Below the pieces are notes generated by a model. It did no database searches and had not been told where the DNA came from. It saw only the letters and a list, made by a program, of their open reading frames with translations. From positions 186,001 through 250,000 of the forward strand of contig NZ_RKQL01000002.1 in NCBI RefSeq assembly GCF_003843835.1: a stretch of 64,000 nucleotides of DNA, given 5' to 3'. This DNA comes from Tibeticola sediminis (lineage in GTDB: Bacteria; Pseudomonadota; Gammaproteobacteria; Burkholderiales; Burkholderiaceae_C). A program made the position numbers and the translations under genes. Positions 9,828-18,394 of the stretch are shown piece after piece; position 1 is the stretch's first letter; the number at the start of each line of letters is the position of its first letter.

Positions 9828-11315
9828 ATGCAACAGGAAATTCTGATCAACTGGTCGCCGCAGGAAACCCGGGTGGCCGTCGTCGAAAACGGAGCGGTGC
9901 AGGAGATCCATGTCGAGCGCACCCTCGAGCGGGGCTTGGTGGGCAACGTCTACCTGGGCCGCGTGGCGCGGGTCTTGCCCGGCATGCAGTCGGCCTTCAT
10001 CGACATCGGGCTCGAGCGCGCGGCGTTCCTGCACGTGGCCGACCTGCAAACGCCGCTGGGCGGTTCGCGCGCGGCCGATGCCGGGGACGCTGCCAACGGT
10101 AAATCGCCGGGGCCGACGCCGATCGAAAAGCAGGTTTTCGAAGGCCAATCGCTGCTGGTACAGGTCATCAAGGACCCGATTGGCACCAAAGGCGCGCGCC
10201 TCTCGACCCAGATCAGCATTGCCGGCCGCTTGCTGGTGTTTCTGCCGCAGGACGAGCACATTGGCGTGTCCCAAAAAATTCCTTCGTCGCTCCGCGAAAG
10301 CCTGCGGCAGCGGCTGACGGCCTTGGCAGGCGAGGGCGGTGGCGGCTTCATCCTGCGCACCAATGCCGAGGATGCGACCGATGAGGAGTTGGCCGAAGAC
10401 ATCGCCTATCTGCGCCGGACCTGGGCGCGAATCCGCGAGGCGGCGCAGTCCCAGCCGCCGCGCTCGCTGTTGCACCAGGATCTGAATCTGTTGCAGCGCG
10501 TGCTTCGGGACCTGGTGGGCGAACAAACGCAGGTGATCCGCATCGACTCGCATGAGCAATTCGCCAAGCTCATGGCCTTCGGGCGCGAGTTCATGCCCAA
10601 GGCGGCCGCGAAGCTGCAGCACTACAAGGGCGAGCGGCCGATCTTCGACCTGTTTTCGATCGACGAGGAGATCGCCCGTGCCTTGGGTCGCAGGGTCGAC
10701 CTCAAGTCGGGCGGCTATCTGGTGATCGACCAGACCGAAGCGCTGACCACCATCGACGTCAACACGGGCGGTTTCGTCGGTGCCCGCAACTTCGACGACA
10801 CGATATTCAAGACCAATCTCGAGGCGGCTCAGACCATCGCGCGGCAACTGCGGCTGCGCAACCTTGGCGGAATCATCGTCGTCGACTTCATCGACATGAC
10901 CCGTGAGGACCATCGCGAAGCGGTGCTGGCCGAGTTCAAAAAGCAAATCGCCCGCGATCGGGTCAAGACCATGGTCGGGGGATTTTCCGCCCTCGGCCTC
11001 GTCGAAATGACGCGCAAGCGCACGCGCGAGTCGCTGGCCCAGATGCTCACCGAACCCTGCGCGGCGTGCCAGGGACGGGGTATCGTGAAAACCGCACGGA
11101 CCGTTGCTTACGACATCTTGCGGGAGATCCTGCGCGAAGCGCGGCAGTTCGATCCGCGTGAGTTCCGGGTCGTCGCGTCACCCCGAGTCGTCGAGCTGCT
11201 GCTCGACGAAGAGAGCACGCACCTTGCGGGCTTGTCGGATTTCATCGGTAAGCCGATCTCGCTGCAGGCCGAAACCGCCATCGGCCCTGAAGACTACGAC
11301 ATCGTCTTGCTTTGA
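9828..11315 (+). CDS. rng: Ribonuclease G
   Basis: Endoribonuclease of the RNase E/G family that trims the 5' end of 16S rRNA and cuts some mRNAs. 495 residues, against 489 in E. coli. The start MQQEILINW is typical; the frame is open further upstream, but those codons come from repeat A1. The S1-like RNA-binding region follows GNVYLGRVARVLPGMQSAF. The catalytic Mg2+ Asp lies in TTIDVNTGGFVG near residue 308, and DFIDM lies further on. The Zn-link is CAACQGRG. It has only the RNase G length, without an RNase E degradosome tail. Confidence 0.95.
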   Translation: MQQEILINWSPQETRVAVVENGAVQEIHVERTLERGLVGNVYLGRVARVLPGMQSAFIDIGLERAAFLHVADLQTPLGGSRAADAGDAANGKSPGPTPIEKQVFEGQSLLVQVIKDPIGTKGARLSTQISIAGRLLVFLPQDEHIGVSQKIPSSLRESLRQRLTALAGEGGGGFILRTNAEDATDEELAEDIAYLRRTWARIREAAQSQPPRSLLHQDLNLLQRVLRDLVGEQTQVIRIDSHEQFAKLMAFGREFMPKAAAKLQHYKGERPIFDLFSIDEEIARALGRRVDLKSGGYLVIDQTEALTTIDVNTGGFVGARNFDDTIFKTNLEAAQTIARQLRLRNLGGIIVVDFIDMTREDHREAVLAEFKKQIARDRVKTMVGGFSALGLVEMTRKRTRESLAQMLTEPCAACQGRGIVKTARTVAYDILREILREARQFDPREFRVVASPRVVELLLDEESTHLAGLSDFIGKPISLQAETAIGPEDYDIVLL

Positions 11316-11370
11316 GGCGAGGCTGAACAAGTCCCTCGCGCGCCATCACGGGCACTCATGCAGCGTTGCC
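11316..11370 (-). repeat. Family B repeat, short derivative B2 (rng/msbA)
   Basis: A 55-bp element between convergent rng and msbA. It starts on the base after the rng TGA, and its far end supplies the last four codons (Gly-Asn-Ala-Ala) and lies across the stop of msbA. Its left 21 bases (GCTGAACAAGTCCCTCGCGCG) match exactly the complement of one end of copy B1. Its right half (CGCGCGCCATCACGGG and CAGCGTTGCC) matches the complement of the other end. The whole B1 centre is missing, so it looks like an internal-deletion derivative. Confidence 0.75.
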
Positions 11371-13146
11371 TGGACCCGCCGGGGCGGCTGCGCCGCCTGC
11401 CGAGCCATGCAAGCGCGCGAACAGGCCGCCTGCCGCCAGCAGTGCCGCATGCGTGCCCTGTTCGACGATGTGGCCTTGTTCCATGACCACCACCCGGTCA
11501 GCGTGCTCGATCGTGGAAAGGCGGTGCGCCACGATCAGGGTCGTTCGCCCGGCCATCAGCCTTTGCAGTGCTTGCTGAACGAGCCGCTCGGACTCCGTGT
11601 CGAGCGCTGAGGTGGCTTCGTCGAGAATGAGGATCGGTGCGTCCTTGTAGAGCGCTCGAGCGATGGCGAGCCGCTGCCGCTGTCCGCCGGAGAGCTGCGC
11701 CGCGTTGTGCCCCACGACCGTGTCGATGCCGCGCGGCAGCGCTGAAACGAGCTCGCCCAGGTTGGCCGCCTCCAAGCAGGCCAGCACCCGCTCACGGTCG
11801 GGTGTGGCGCCGAGGGCCACATTCGCCGCGAGGGTGTCGTTGAGCATGACGACGTCCTGACTGACCAGCGCGATTTGCCGCCGCAGCGCCGGCAGCGACC
11901 AGTGCCGGACATCGACACCGCCGATGCAGACCTCGCCCTCGGTGGCGGTGACGAAACGCGGCAGCAGATGCACCAGGGTTGTCTTGCCAGACCCCGAGGG
12001 TCCGACCAGCGCCAGCGTTTCGCCAGGCTCCACCCGCAGACTCACCCGGTCGAGCGCCGCGGGGCCGTCTCCAGGGTAACGCACAGAGACGTTGCGCCAT
12101 TCGATGGCGCCGTGGTCCAGGGACGGCACACGGTCGCCGCTCGCCTCCGCCGGGTAGCGATCGATCAAATCGAGGCCGCGTTCGAGCGCCGCGATGCCTC
12201 GCGTGATCGGATTCGCGACGTCTGAGAGCCGCCGGATCGGAGCCACCAGCATCAGCATGGCCGTGATGAACGCGACGAAGCCGCCCACCGTGACCGAACC
12301 CGCGCCCGAGCGGCTTTGCCACAGGGCGATCGTAATCACCGTGGACAGCGCCACCGCCGCCGTGAGTTGGGTCAGAGGCGTCATCGCAGCCGAGGCGATC
12401 GTCGAGCGGACCGCCAGCCGTTGCAGGCGCTGACTGAGCGCTTCGAATCGCCGTGCCTGGGCCTCCTCGGCGCCGTGGAGACGGATCATGCGGTGTGCCA
12501 GCACGTTTTCCTCCACCACGTAGGCGAGGTCATCGGTGGCTTGCTGGCTTTCCTTCGTCAGTCGGTATAGCCGGCGCGAGAGCGTCTTCATGATCCAGGC
12601 GACCGAGGGCACGAGCACCGCGACGATCAGGGTGAGCCGCCAATTCAAATAGAACAGATAGCCCAGCAGCGCCAGCAGGGTGAAGCCGTCTCTCGAGAGC
12701 CCCAACAGCGCCTGCACCAGCAGCGTCGCGCCGGTTTGCACTTCATAGACGACGGTATTGGACAGGGCGCTTGCCGACTGCCGGGAAAAGAGGGTCAGCT
12801 CCGCCTCGAGCAAGCGGCGGAAGAGCCGTTCCCGCAAGGCGCGCATGCCGTCGTTGGCGATGCGCGCGAGCGCGTAGGAGGCGACGAACTGGGCGCTTCC
12901 GCGCAGGGCGAACAGGCCCACCACCGCGAGTGGAACCGCCCAGAGCGGCAGCGTTCCTGCGGAAAAACCTTGGTCGAGCAGCGGCTTGAGCAGCGCCGGG
13001 ATCAAAGGCTCGGTGCCCGCGCCCACCAAAGTGGCGAGCAAGGCCAGACCCCAGAGGGCTTTTTGCCGCCCAAAATAGGGCGCGAGGCGCGCCAAGCGCC
13101 GGGCGAGCGTCTCCGTTTTCGATGGGGCAACGTCAGCGGCGCTCAT
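11356..13146 (-). CDS. msbA: Lipid A export ATP-binding/permease MsbA
   Basis: A 596-residue ABC half-transporter that acts as a homodimer to flip lipid A core across the inner membrane. The N-terminal transmembrane domain (about residues 20-330) is followed by one nucleotide-binding domain with Walker A GPSGSGKTT near residue 380, signature LSGGQRQRLAIARAL near residue 482, and Walker B ILILDEATSALD. A general multidrug ABC exporter is the alternative; length and overall sequence favour MsbA. The C-terminal residues GNAA and the stop lie in repeat B2, and repeat B1 lies 16 bases upstream of the start, so the gene is bracketed by family B repeats. Confidence 0.85.
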   Translation of the reverse strand: MSAADVAPSKTETLARRLARLAPYFGRQKALWGLALLATLVGAGTEPLIPALLKPLLDQGFSAGTLPLWAVPLAVVGLFALRGSAQFVASYALARIANDGMRALRERLFRRLLEAELTLFSRQSASALSNTVVYEVQTGATLLVQALLGLSRDGFTLLALLGYLFYLNWRLTLIVAVLVPSVAWIMKTLSRRLYRLTKESQQATDDLAYVVEENVLAHRMIRLHGAEEAQARRFEALSQRLQRLAVRSTIASAAMTPLTQLTAAVALSTVITIALWQSRSGAGSVTVGGFVAFITAMLMLVAPIRRLSDVANPITRGIAALERGLDLIDRYPAEASGDRVPSLDHGAIEWRNVSVRYPGDGPAALDRVSLRVEPGETLALVGPSGSGKTTLVHLLPRFVTATEGEVCIGGVDVRHWSLPALRRQIALVSQDVVMLNDTLAANVALGATPDRERVLACLEAANLGELVSALPRGIDTVVGHNAAQLSGGQRQRLAIARALYKDAPILILDEATSALDTESERLVQQALQRLMAGRTTLIVAHRLSTIEHADRVVVMEQGHIVEQGTHAALLAAGGLFARLHGSAGGAAAPAGPGNAA

Positions 13147-13162
13147 GGGTCGGGGATTCTAT

Positions 13163-13323
13163 GGCAACGCTGAATAAGTTCCCGTGATGGCGCGCGCCCA
13201 GCCGCGGGATGGGATGCGAGGCGCAAACCGCAGCCATAGCCGCAGCTATGGCGAGGATTTGCAACGACGCAGACCGCCCGCAGCCGGGATGCGCGACGCG
13301 CGAGGGACTTGTTCAGCGTTGCC
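13163..13323 (+). repeat. Family B repeat, full-length copy B1 (msbA/tolB)
   Basis: A 161-bp element with 20-base terminal inverted repeats that match at 18 positions: GGCAACGCTGAATAAGTTCC at the left and the complement of GGCAACGCTGAACAAGTCCC at the right. In the centre, CCATAGC (13234-13240) and GCTATGG (13245-13251) form a hairpin flanked by CGCAAA and ATTTGCAACG, the same core layout as family A. No coding capacity is evident. Confidence 0.85.
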
Positions 13324-13553
13324 CTATCTGTGCCGCGCGTTGCTCTCGGATCCGCTCATGCCGCTACGCTTTGTGACCTTGGCGCTGGTGCTTCGGAGCC
13401 GATGTGACTCCGCTCGTGTGTACGATAGGCGCCTTTGTTGGCGGGCGGTCTGGGTGCTTGCTGCCGCGATCGGCGGGGCGCGCGCCATGGCGGCAAAGGA
13501 TTGCGTGTCGTCCGAATCCGACAGTTCTCCAACCCTGTGGGTGCATTTTCGAT
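13324..13553 (+). other. Gap between repeat B1 and tolB
   Basis: Together with B1 this makes a gene-free stretch of about 400 bases between the divergent msbA and tolB genes. It must carry the promoters of both, but I find no convincing -35/-10 pair. TACGAT at about 13420 is the best -10-like box on the plus strand. The tolB frame is open upstream to 13404, but that part does not resemble any TolB N-terminus. Confidence 0.4.
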
Positions 13554-14888
13554 ATGACGGTTTTTTCCACTCGGTCTTTGACTGGTCCCGAGCGCCAGGC
13601 GGGTCAGGGCCCGGCGTTGACACGCCGCTCGCTGATCGCGGCCGCGCTGGGGCTGCCTGCTTTGAACGCCCTGGGGCAGTTTCGCGTCGAGGTCACCGGC
13701 GTCGGTTTGAATCAATTGCCCATCGCAGTCGCGCCTTTTCGCGGCCAAGCCCAGACGCCCGTGGCCTTGGCCGCGGTCTTGATGGCGGATCTGGAGCGCA
13801 GCGGGCGCTTCAAGTCGATCGACGCCGCGGCGTCTGCCCTCGACGAGACGAGCCGGATCGACTTTGCGCAGTGGCGCAGCCGTGGGGCCGATGCTTTGGT
13901 GACCGGCAGTGTCACGCGCCTGGCCGATGGGCGTTACGACGTTCGTTTTCGGCTGTGGGACTCGGTGGCTGGACAGGACCAGGGTGGCCAGGCGTATGTC
14001 GTACCCGCCTCGGACTTGCGGCTGGCTGCGCACAAGGCGGCCGATTACATCTACGAAAAACTCACCGGCGAGCGCGGTGTGTTTTCCACCCGCATCGCCT
14101 ATGTCGGGCAGACGGGGCGCCAGTTCAATCTGTGGGTGGCCGATGCCGACGGCGAGAACGCCCAGAGCGCGCTGGCCAGTCCCGAACCGATCATCTCACC
14201 GGCGTGGGCACCCGATGGGCGCTCACTCGCCTACGTCTCGTTCGAGTCGCGCAAGCCCGTCGTGTACGTGCATGAACTCTCCAGCGGCCGCCGCAGGCTG
14301 TTGGCCAACTTTCGAGGCTCCAACAGTGCGCCGGCCTGGGCGCCCGATGGGCGCACGCTCGCGCTCACGCTGACTCGGGATGGCAATTCGCAAATCTACC
14401 TGATCGACGCGCGTGGGGGAGAGCCGCGTCGGCTCACGCAGTCTTCGGCCATCGACACCGAAGCCCGTTTTTCCCCCGATGGCCGCCAGATCTATTTCGT
14501 CAGCGATCGCGGGGGCACGCCTCAGATCTACCGCATGCCGGTCAGCGGCGGCGCAGCCGAACGTGTGACCTTTGCCGGGGACTACAACATTTCTCCCGCG
14601 CTCAGCCCCGATGGGCGATCGATGGCCTTCATCACCCGCACCGGCGGAGCATTCCGGCTCCAACTCATGGATCTGGGTTCGGGTGCGGTGACGGCGCTCA
14701 GTGACGGAGGGCAAGATGAAAGCCCGAGTTTTGCGCCCAACGGCCGACTCATCGTGTATGCCAGTCGTCAAGGCGGGCGCGATGCCCTGATGACGACGAC
14801 GCTGGATGGCAAAATCAAGGCGCGTCTGGCGGGCAAGGGAGGCGAGATTCGGGAGCCGGACTGGGGCCCCTTCTTGACTTCGGCTTGA
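13554..14888 (+). CDS. tolB: Tol-Pal system beta-propeller protein TolB
   Basis: Periplasmic TolB links the Tol motor to Pal and helps constrict the outer membrane at division. 444 residues from the ATG at 13554. After the leader, the N-terminal D1 domain begins QFRVEVTGVGLNQLPIAVAP. A six-bladed propeller follows, with repeated PDGR motifs such as SPAWAPDGRSLAYVSF and SPALSPDGRSMAFIT. The leader contains TRRSLIAAALGLPALNALG with a twin arginine at 24-25, which looks Tat-like, although TolB is Sec-exported in E. coli. tolQ, tolR and tolA, normally just upstream, are absent here. pal and cpoB follow. Confidence 0.93.
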   Translation: MTVFSTRSLTGPERQAGQGPALTRRSLIAAALGLPALNALGQFRVEVTGVGLNQLPIAVAPFRGQAQTPVALAAVLMADLERSGRFKSIDAAASALDETSRIDFAQWRSRGADALVTGSVTRLADGRYDVRFRLWDSVAGQDQGGQAYVVPASDLRLAAHKAADYIYEKLTGERGVFSTRIAYVGQTGRQFNLWVADADGENAQSALASPEPIISPAWAPDGRSLAYVSFESRKPVVYVHELSSGRRRLLANFRGSNSAPAWAPDGRTLALTLTRDGNSQIYLIDARGGEPRRLTQSSAIDTEARFSPDGRQIYFVSDRGGTPQIYRMPVSGGAAERVTFAGDYNISPALSPDGRSMAFITRTGGAFRLQLMDLGSGAVTALSDGGQDESPSFAPNGRLIVYASRQGGRDALMTTTLDGKIKARLAGKGGEIREPDWGPFLTSA

Positions 14889-15023
14889 GTGCCTCGTGGC
14901 CATCGGACATGGGTTGCCGGCTGCCCATGCGGTTGGGCATCGGGCGGGCCAAGAAGCGTAGACGCCCATGGCGCCTCGCAGTGACGGTTGTGCGTGTGAA
15001 TCAACGACGTTTTAGGAGTGAAT

Positions 15024-15563
15024 ATGAAGAAGCTGGGTTGGGTGTTCTTGCTGGCGTTGGCTCTGGTGGGCTGCGGCTCCAATGTGAAACTCGACAACGT
15101 CCCGGTCGAGGACAAAACGGGTGCGGCGGTCACGGGCGCAGGCGCAGCCGGCGCTGCAACCGGAGCCGCGGGTGGCAGTGCCGTGGCCGCCGTCGAGGCC
15201 GAGCGCGCGCCTGGGGATGAGCGCGGACCGGCTGCGACGGCGCATGTCATCTACTTCGATTTCGACAGCTACGTGGTGAAGCCCGAGTTCCAGTCGGTGG
15301 TCGAGGCCCATGCGCGGTACCTGCGAGCCGATCCGAAGCGCCACGCCGTGCTGGAAGGCCATACCGATGAGCGCGGTGGCCGCGAATACAACCTCGCACT
15401 CGGCCAAAAGCGTGCCGAGGCGGTCGCTCGGGCCCTCAGCCTGCTCGGCGTCGGTTCGGCACAGGTCGAGGCCGTGAGCTTTGGCAAAGAAAAGCCCGCC
15501 GTCGATGGGCATGATGAAGCCGCTTGGGCGAAGAACCGCCGCGTCGAAATCAAGTACCGCTGA
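15024..15563 (+). CDS. pal: Peptidoglycan-associated lipoprotein Pal
   Basis: Outer-membrane lipoprotein that binds peptidoglycan and TolB. 179 residues. The lipobox is LVGC at residues 14-17, so the mature N-terminus is Cys17. A short Ala/Gly-rich linker leads to the OmpA-like domain from about residue 72, with IYFDFDSYVVKPEFQ and the diaminopimelate-binding LEGHTDERGGREYNLALGQKRA, present here with a slight break. The start is set by the ribosome-binding site AGGAG at 15014-15018, five bases before the ATG at 15024; a GTG at 15018 overlaps that site and is unlikely. The stop overlaps the cpoB start. Confidence 0.95.
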   Translation: MKKLGWVFLLALALVGCGSNVKLDNVPVEDKTGAAVTGAGAAGAATGAAGGSAVAAVEAERAPGDERGPAATAHVIYFDFDSYVVKPEFQSVVEAHARYLRADPKRHAVLEGHTDERGGREYNLALGQKRAEAVARALSLLGVGSAQVEAVSFGKEKPAVDGHDEAAWAKNRRVEIKYR

Positions 15564-16342
15564 TGATGTCGGTCTCCGCTCACCGCAGCCTCCAGCGGCT
15601 GCTCGTCGTGCTGCTGCTGGGTGCTTCCGCCTGGGCACAGGCGGCGCTGTTCAGCGACGATGAAGCGCGCCAGGCCATCCTGGACTTGCGTCAACGCGTC
15701 GAAGCCCTGCGGCAGGCCACTGATGGGGCGGAGCGGCGGCGCGCCGAGGAACTCGACCAAATCCGCCGCAGTCTCCTCGACCTGCAAAGCCAAATCGAGA
15801 GCCTGCGTGCCGAGCAGGCTCGCTTGAGGGGCCAAAGCGAGGAACTGGCCCGAACGCTCTCCGAACTGCAGCGGGCCCAGCTGAGCCTGGCCGAGAAAAC
15901 CGACGCGCGGCTGCGCGCGTTCGAGCCACAAAAGGTCGCTGTCGATGGCCGCGAGTTTCTGGCCACCGCCGACGAGCGCAAGGCGTTCGAAGCAGCGCTG
16001 GCGCAATTCCGTAACGGCGACTTCTCCGCTGCCGGGGCCGCCTTTGCGGAGTTCATCAAGCGGTACCCAGAGTCTGGCTATGGGCCCTCGGCGCTCTTTT
16101 GGCTGGGCAATGCGCAATACGCCAACCGCGCCTACAAGGAAGCGATTTCAAACTTGCGCGCCATGATCAAGGCGGCCCCGGACCATCCACGGGCGCCGGA
16201 TGCCTTGCTCGCCATCGCCAATTGCCAGGTGGAGCTGAAAGACATGCGTGCGGCTCGGGCGACGCTCGAGGAGTTGGTGAAGACCTACCCCAAGTCAGAG
16301 GCCGCGAGCACGGCCCGCGATCGCCTCGCGCGCTTGCGTTGA
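15563..16342 (+). CDS. cpoB: Cell division coordinator CpoB (YbgF)
   Basis: Periplasmic protein that coordinates peptidoglycan synthesis (PBP1B) with Tol-driven outer-membrane constriction. 259 residues. A cleavable signal peptide (LLVVLLLGASAWAQA) is followed by a coiled coil at about residues 28-115, rich in Arg, Glu and Gln heptads. TPR repeats then begin at FEAALAQFRNGDFSAAGAAF. Two tandem ATGs at 15563 and 15566 are possible starts; the first overlaps the pal stop. It is the third gene of the tolB-pal-cpoB unit. Confidence 0.93.
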   Translation: MMSVSAHRSLQRLLVVLLLGASAWAQAALFSDDEARQAILDLRQRVEALRQATDGAERRRAEELDQIRRSLLDLQSQIESLRAEQARLRGQSEELARTLSELQRAQLSLAEKTDARLRAFEPQKVAVDGREFLATADERKAFEAALAQFRNGDFSAAGAAFAEFIKRYPESGYGPSALFWLGNAQYANRAYKEAISNLRAMIKAAPDHPRAPDALLAIANCQVELKDMRAARATLEELVKTYPKSEAASTARDRLARLR

Positions 16343-16408
16343 ATACCCTGTTCACTCTGCTCTCGCATGCGCGGCGCAGCAACTGCCCCGCGCGATTGAT
16401 CGCTCAGG

Positions 16409-17527
16409 ATGTTTGACACACTGGAACTTTCGACCCGCACCGCCCTGGTCTTGTGGGGAGCGTTTCTCGTCTCGGCGCTGTTCGGAGCGGCGGCACGCGG
16501 AGGGCGCTTTTGTACGATGGGCGCCATCAGCGACGCCTATGGCATCGGGGATTGGACCCGTTTGCGCCAGTGGGCGTTTGCGGCGGGCGTGGCGATTTTG
16601 GGCTTTGCGGGTCTGGTTCAGGGCGGCTGGGTCGATCCAGCGGATACGGTTTACGCCAGTGATCGTCTGTACTTGGCGTCGACGCTCCTCGGCGGTGTTC
16701 TGTTTGGCTTCGGCATGGTGCTGGCCTCCGGTTGCGGCAGCCGAACCCTGCTGCGCATCGGCTCGGGCAGTCTCAAGGCGCTGGTCGTATTCCTGGTGAT
16801 GGCGCTGGCAGCGTTCGCGACGATCAAGGGCATCACGGCCGTCGTCCGGGTTGCCACGGTCGACCGCGTGGTGTGGTCGGTCGCTTCGGGGACGGCACTG
16901 TCGGACGGGTTGGCGCAAGCGGTCGGCTGGCCCGCTGCGTACGCGCGGCTGCTGCTCTCGTTCCTGCTCGGGGGCGGGCTGATCGCCTGGGCCTTGGTGG
17001 ATCGAGCCTTTCGCACGCCGATCCATGTGTCCACTTCCTTGGCCGTGGGTTTGTCCATCGTCGGCATGTGGTTCGTGACTGGGCATGTCGGCCATGTTCT
17101 CGAGCATCCGCAGACGCTCGAAGAGGTCTATTTGGCAACGAACACAGGGCGCATCGAGGCCATGACCTTCACGGGGCCGATGGCCTATGCGCTCGATTGG
17201 TTGATTTACTTCAGCGACCGGGGCAAGCTGTTGACGGTGGGTGTGGTTTCCGTATGGGGTGTCGTGGTCGGCGCTTGGGTGCACGCGCTCCTCACGCGGA
17301 GTTTTCGCTGGGAGGGCTTTCGGACGACCGAGGATTTGGCGAATCATCTCGTCGGCGGGGTACTCATGGGCGTGGGCGGGGTCACGGCGCTGGGCTGCAC
17401 GATCGGGCAGGGTTTGAGTGGGCTTTCGACCCTGAGTGCGAACAGTGTGCTCGCCTTGATCGGTATTTTTGCGGGAGCCATCGCAGGCTTGCGCTATCAG
17501 ACCTGGCGCCTGGAGCGTATGGCGTGA
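16409..17527 (+). CDS. YeeE/YedE-type membrane transporter (thiosulfate/sulfur)
   Basis: A 372-residue multispanning inner-membrane protein with about ten hydrophobic segments. It carries the conserved Cys loops of the YeeE/YedE (TsuA) family: GGRFCTMGA near residue 35, ASGCGSRTL near 110, and ALGCTIGQGLSG near 330. In characterised members these cysteines line a thiosulfate path; others are linked to selenium metabolism, so the substrate is inferred as a sulfur compound. tcdA follows on the same strand after 16 bases, without an obvious functional link. It is read from its own ATG, 66 bases after cpoB. Confidence 0.85.
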   Translation: MFDTLELSTRTALVLWGAFLVSALFGAAARGGRFCTMGAISDAYGIGDWTRLRQWAFAAGVAILGFAGLVQGGWVDPADTVYASDRLYLASTLLGGVLFGFGMVLASGCGSRTLLRIGSGSLKALVVFLVMALAAFATIKGITAVVRVATVDRVVWSVASGTALSDGLAQAVGWPAAYARLLLSFLLGGGLIAWALVDRAFRTPIHVSTSLAVGLSIVGMWFVTGHVGHVLEHPQTLEEVYLATNTGRIEAMTFTGPMAYALDWLIYFSDRGKLLTVGVVSVWGVVVGAWVHALLTRSFRWEGFRTTEDLANHLVGGVLMGVGGVTALGCTIGQGLSGLSTLSANSVLALIGIFAGAIAGLRYQTWRLERMA

Positions 17528-17543
17528 CGGTGAGGGTGATTGC

Positions 17544-18329
17544 ATGACCTTCGCAGATGCGGCGCCGCACGTCGACCGTGCGCGCCGGTTTGGCGGCGTG
17601 GCGCGACTCTATGGGGTCGAAGGGGCTGCGCGCATTGCCCAAGCCCACGTCGCTGTCGTCGGACTCGGCGGTGTCGGTTCGTGGGCGGCGGAAGCGCTCG
17701 CGCGCAGCGGGGTGGGGCGGCTGACGCTGATCGACTTCGATCATGTCGCCGAGTCGAACATCAATCGCCAGATTCTCGCCACTGAGCAGACTTTGGGTCA
17801 GGCCAAAGTCGCTGCGATGCGCGAGCGCATTGCCACGATCGACCCGATGACGACGGTCGACACGGTCGATGCCTTCGTCGAGCCCGACAATTGGCCCGCC
17901 TTGTTGCCCTCGGCGCCCGATGCCGTCATCGATGCCTGTGACCAGATTCCCGCCAAAGCCGTGATGGCGGCCTGGGCGCGTCATCACCCGGCAGTGGTTT
18001 TCATTTGTGCCGGCGCGGCCGGCGGCAAGCGCCAGGCGCACCGGGTGGAGATCGACGACTTGTCGAAGGTCACGCATGACCCTTTGCTCGCATCGCTGCG
18101 CAACCGCCTTCGCCGGGTGTATGGCGCTCCGAGCGGCGGTACGCCGCTGGGCGTGACGAGCGTGTTCAGCCGCGAGCCGGTGGCCGCTCCAGACCCGGGC
18201 TGTGCTCTGGGCGCGGAGGGCAGTCTCAACTGCCACGGTTACGGGTCCGCCGTCGCGGTGACCGGCACCTTTGGCTTGTGCGCTGCTGGCTGGGTTCTGG
18301 ATCAACTCACGCGTGCGAAGCCGGCCTGA
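17544..18329 (+). CDS. tcdA: tRNA threonylcarbamoyladenosine dehydratase
   Basis: E1-like enzyme (CsdL/YgdL) that uses ATP to cyclise t6A37 to ct6A in ANN-decoding tRNAs. 261 residues. The N-terminal RFGGVARLYGVEG, the Rossmann nucleotide motif VVGLGGVGSWAAEALARSG near residues 35-53, and DFDHVAESNINRQ are all diagnostic. The conserved CALGAEGSLNCHG motif lies near the C-terminus. An upstream in-frame reading inside the YeeE gene is rejected for the ATG at 17544. The next gene downstream is a tRNA-Lys, whose anticodon loop is a t6A substrate. Confidence 0.94.
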   Translation: MTFADAAPHVDRARRFGGVARLYGVEGAARIAQAHVAVVGLGGVGSWAAEALARSGVGRLTLIDFDHVAESNINRQILATEQTLGQAKVAAMRERIATIDPMTTVDTVDAFVEPDNWPALLPSAPDAVIDACDQIPAKAVMAAWARHHPAVVFICAGAAGGKRQAHRVEIDDLSKVTHDPLLASLRNRLRRVYGAPSGGTPLGVTSVFSREPVAAPDPGCALGAEGSLNCHGYGSAVAVTGTFGLCAAGWVLDQLTRAKPA

Positions 18330-18343
18330 GGGCCAGCGAACGA

Positions 18344-18352
18344 TGCTATAAT
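18344..18352 (+). promoter_or_regulatory. Extended -10 promoter for tRNA-Lys
   Basis: TGCTATAAT at 18344-18352 holds a consensus TATAAT preceded by TGN, an extended -10. It is 42 bases before the mature tRNA 5' end, in the short gap after tcdA. No clear -35 is seen, which an extended -10 can tolerate. Confidence 0.65.
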
Positions 18353-18394
18353 TTTCGCTGTTGCTTCGACAGAAATGACGAGCAACAAAATGGC

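Noticed and set aside
16497-16530. TGTACGATGGGCGCC inside the yeeE-like gene resembling TGTACGATAGGCGCC before tolB, as a shared regulatory site
   Set aside because: One copy is in coding sequence at a conserved Cys motif, and only one pair was found; likely coincidence.
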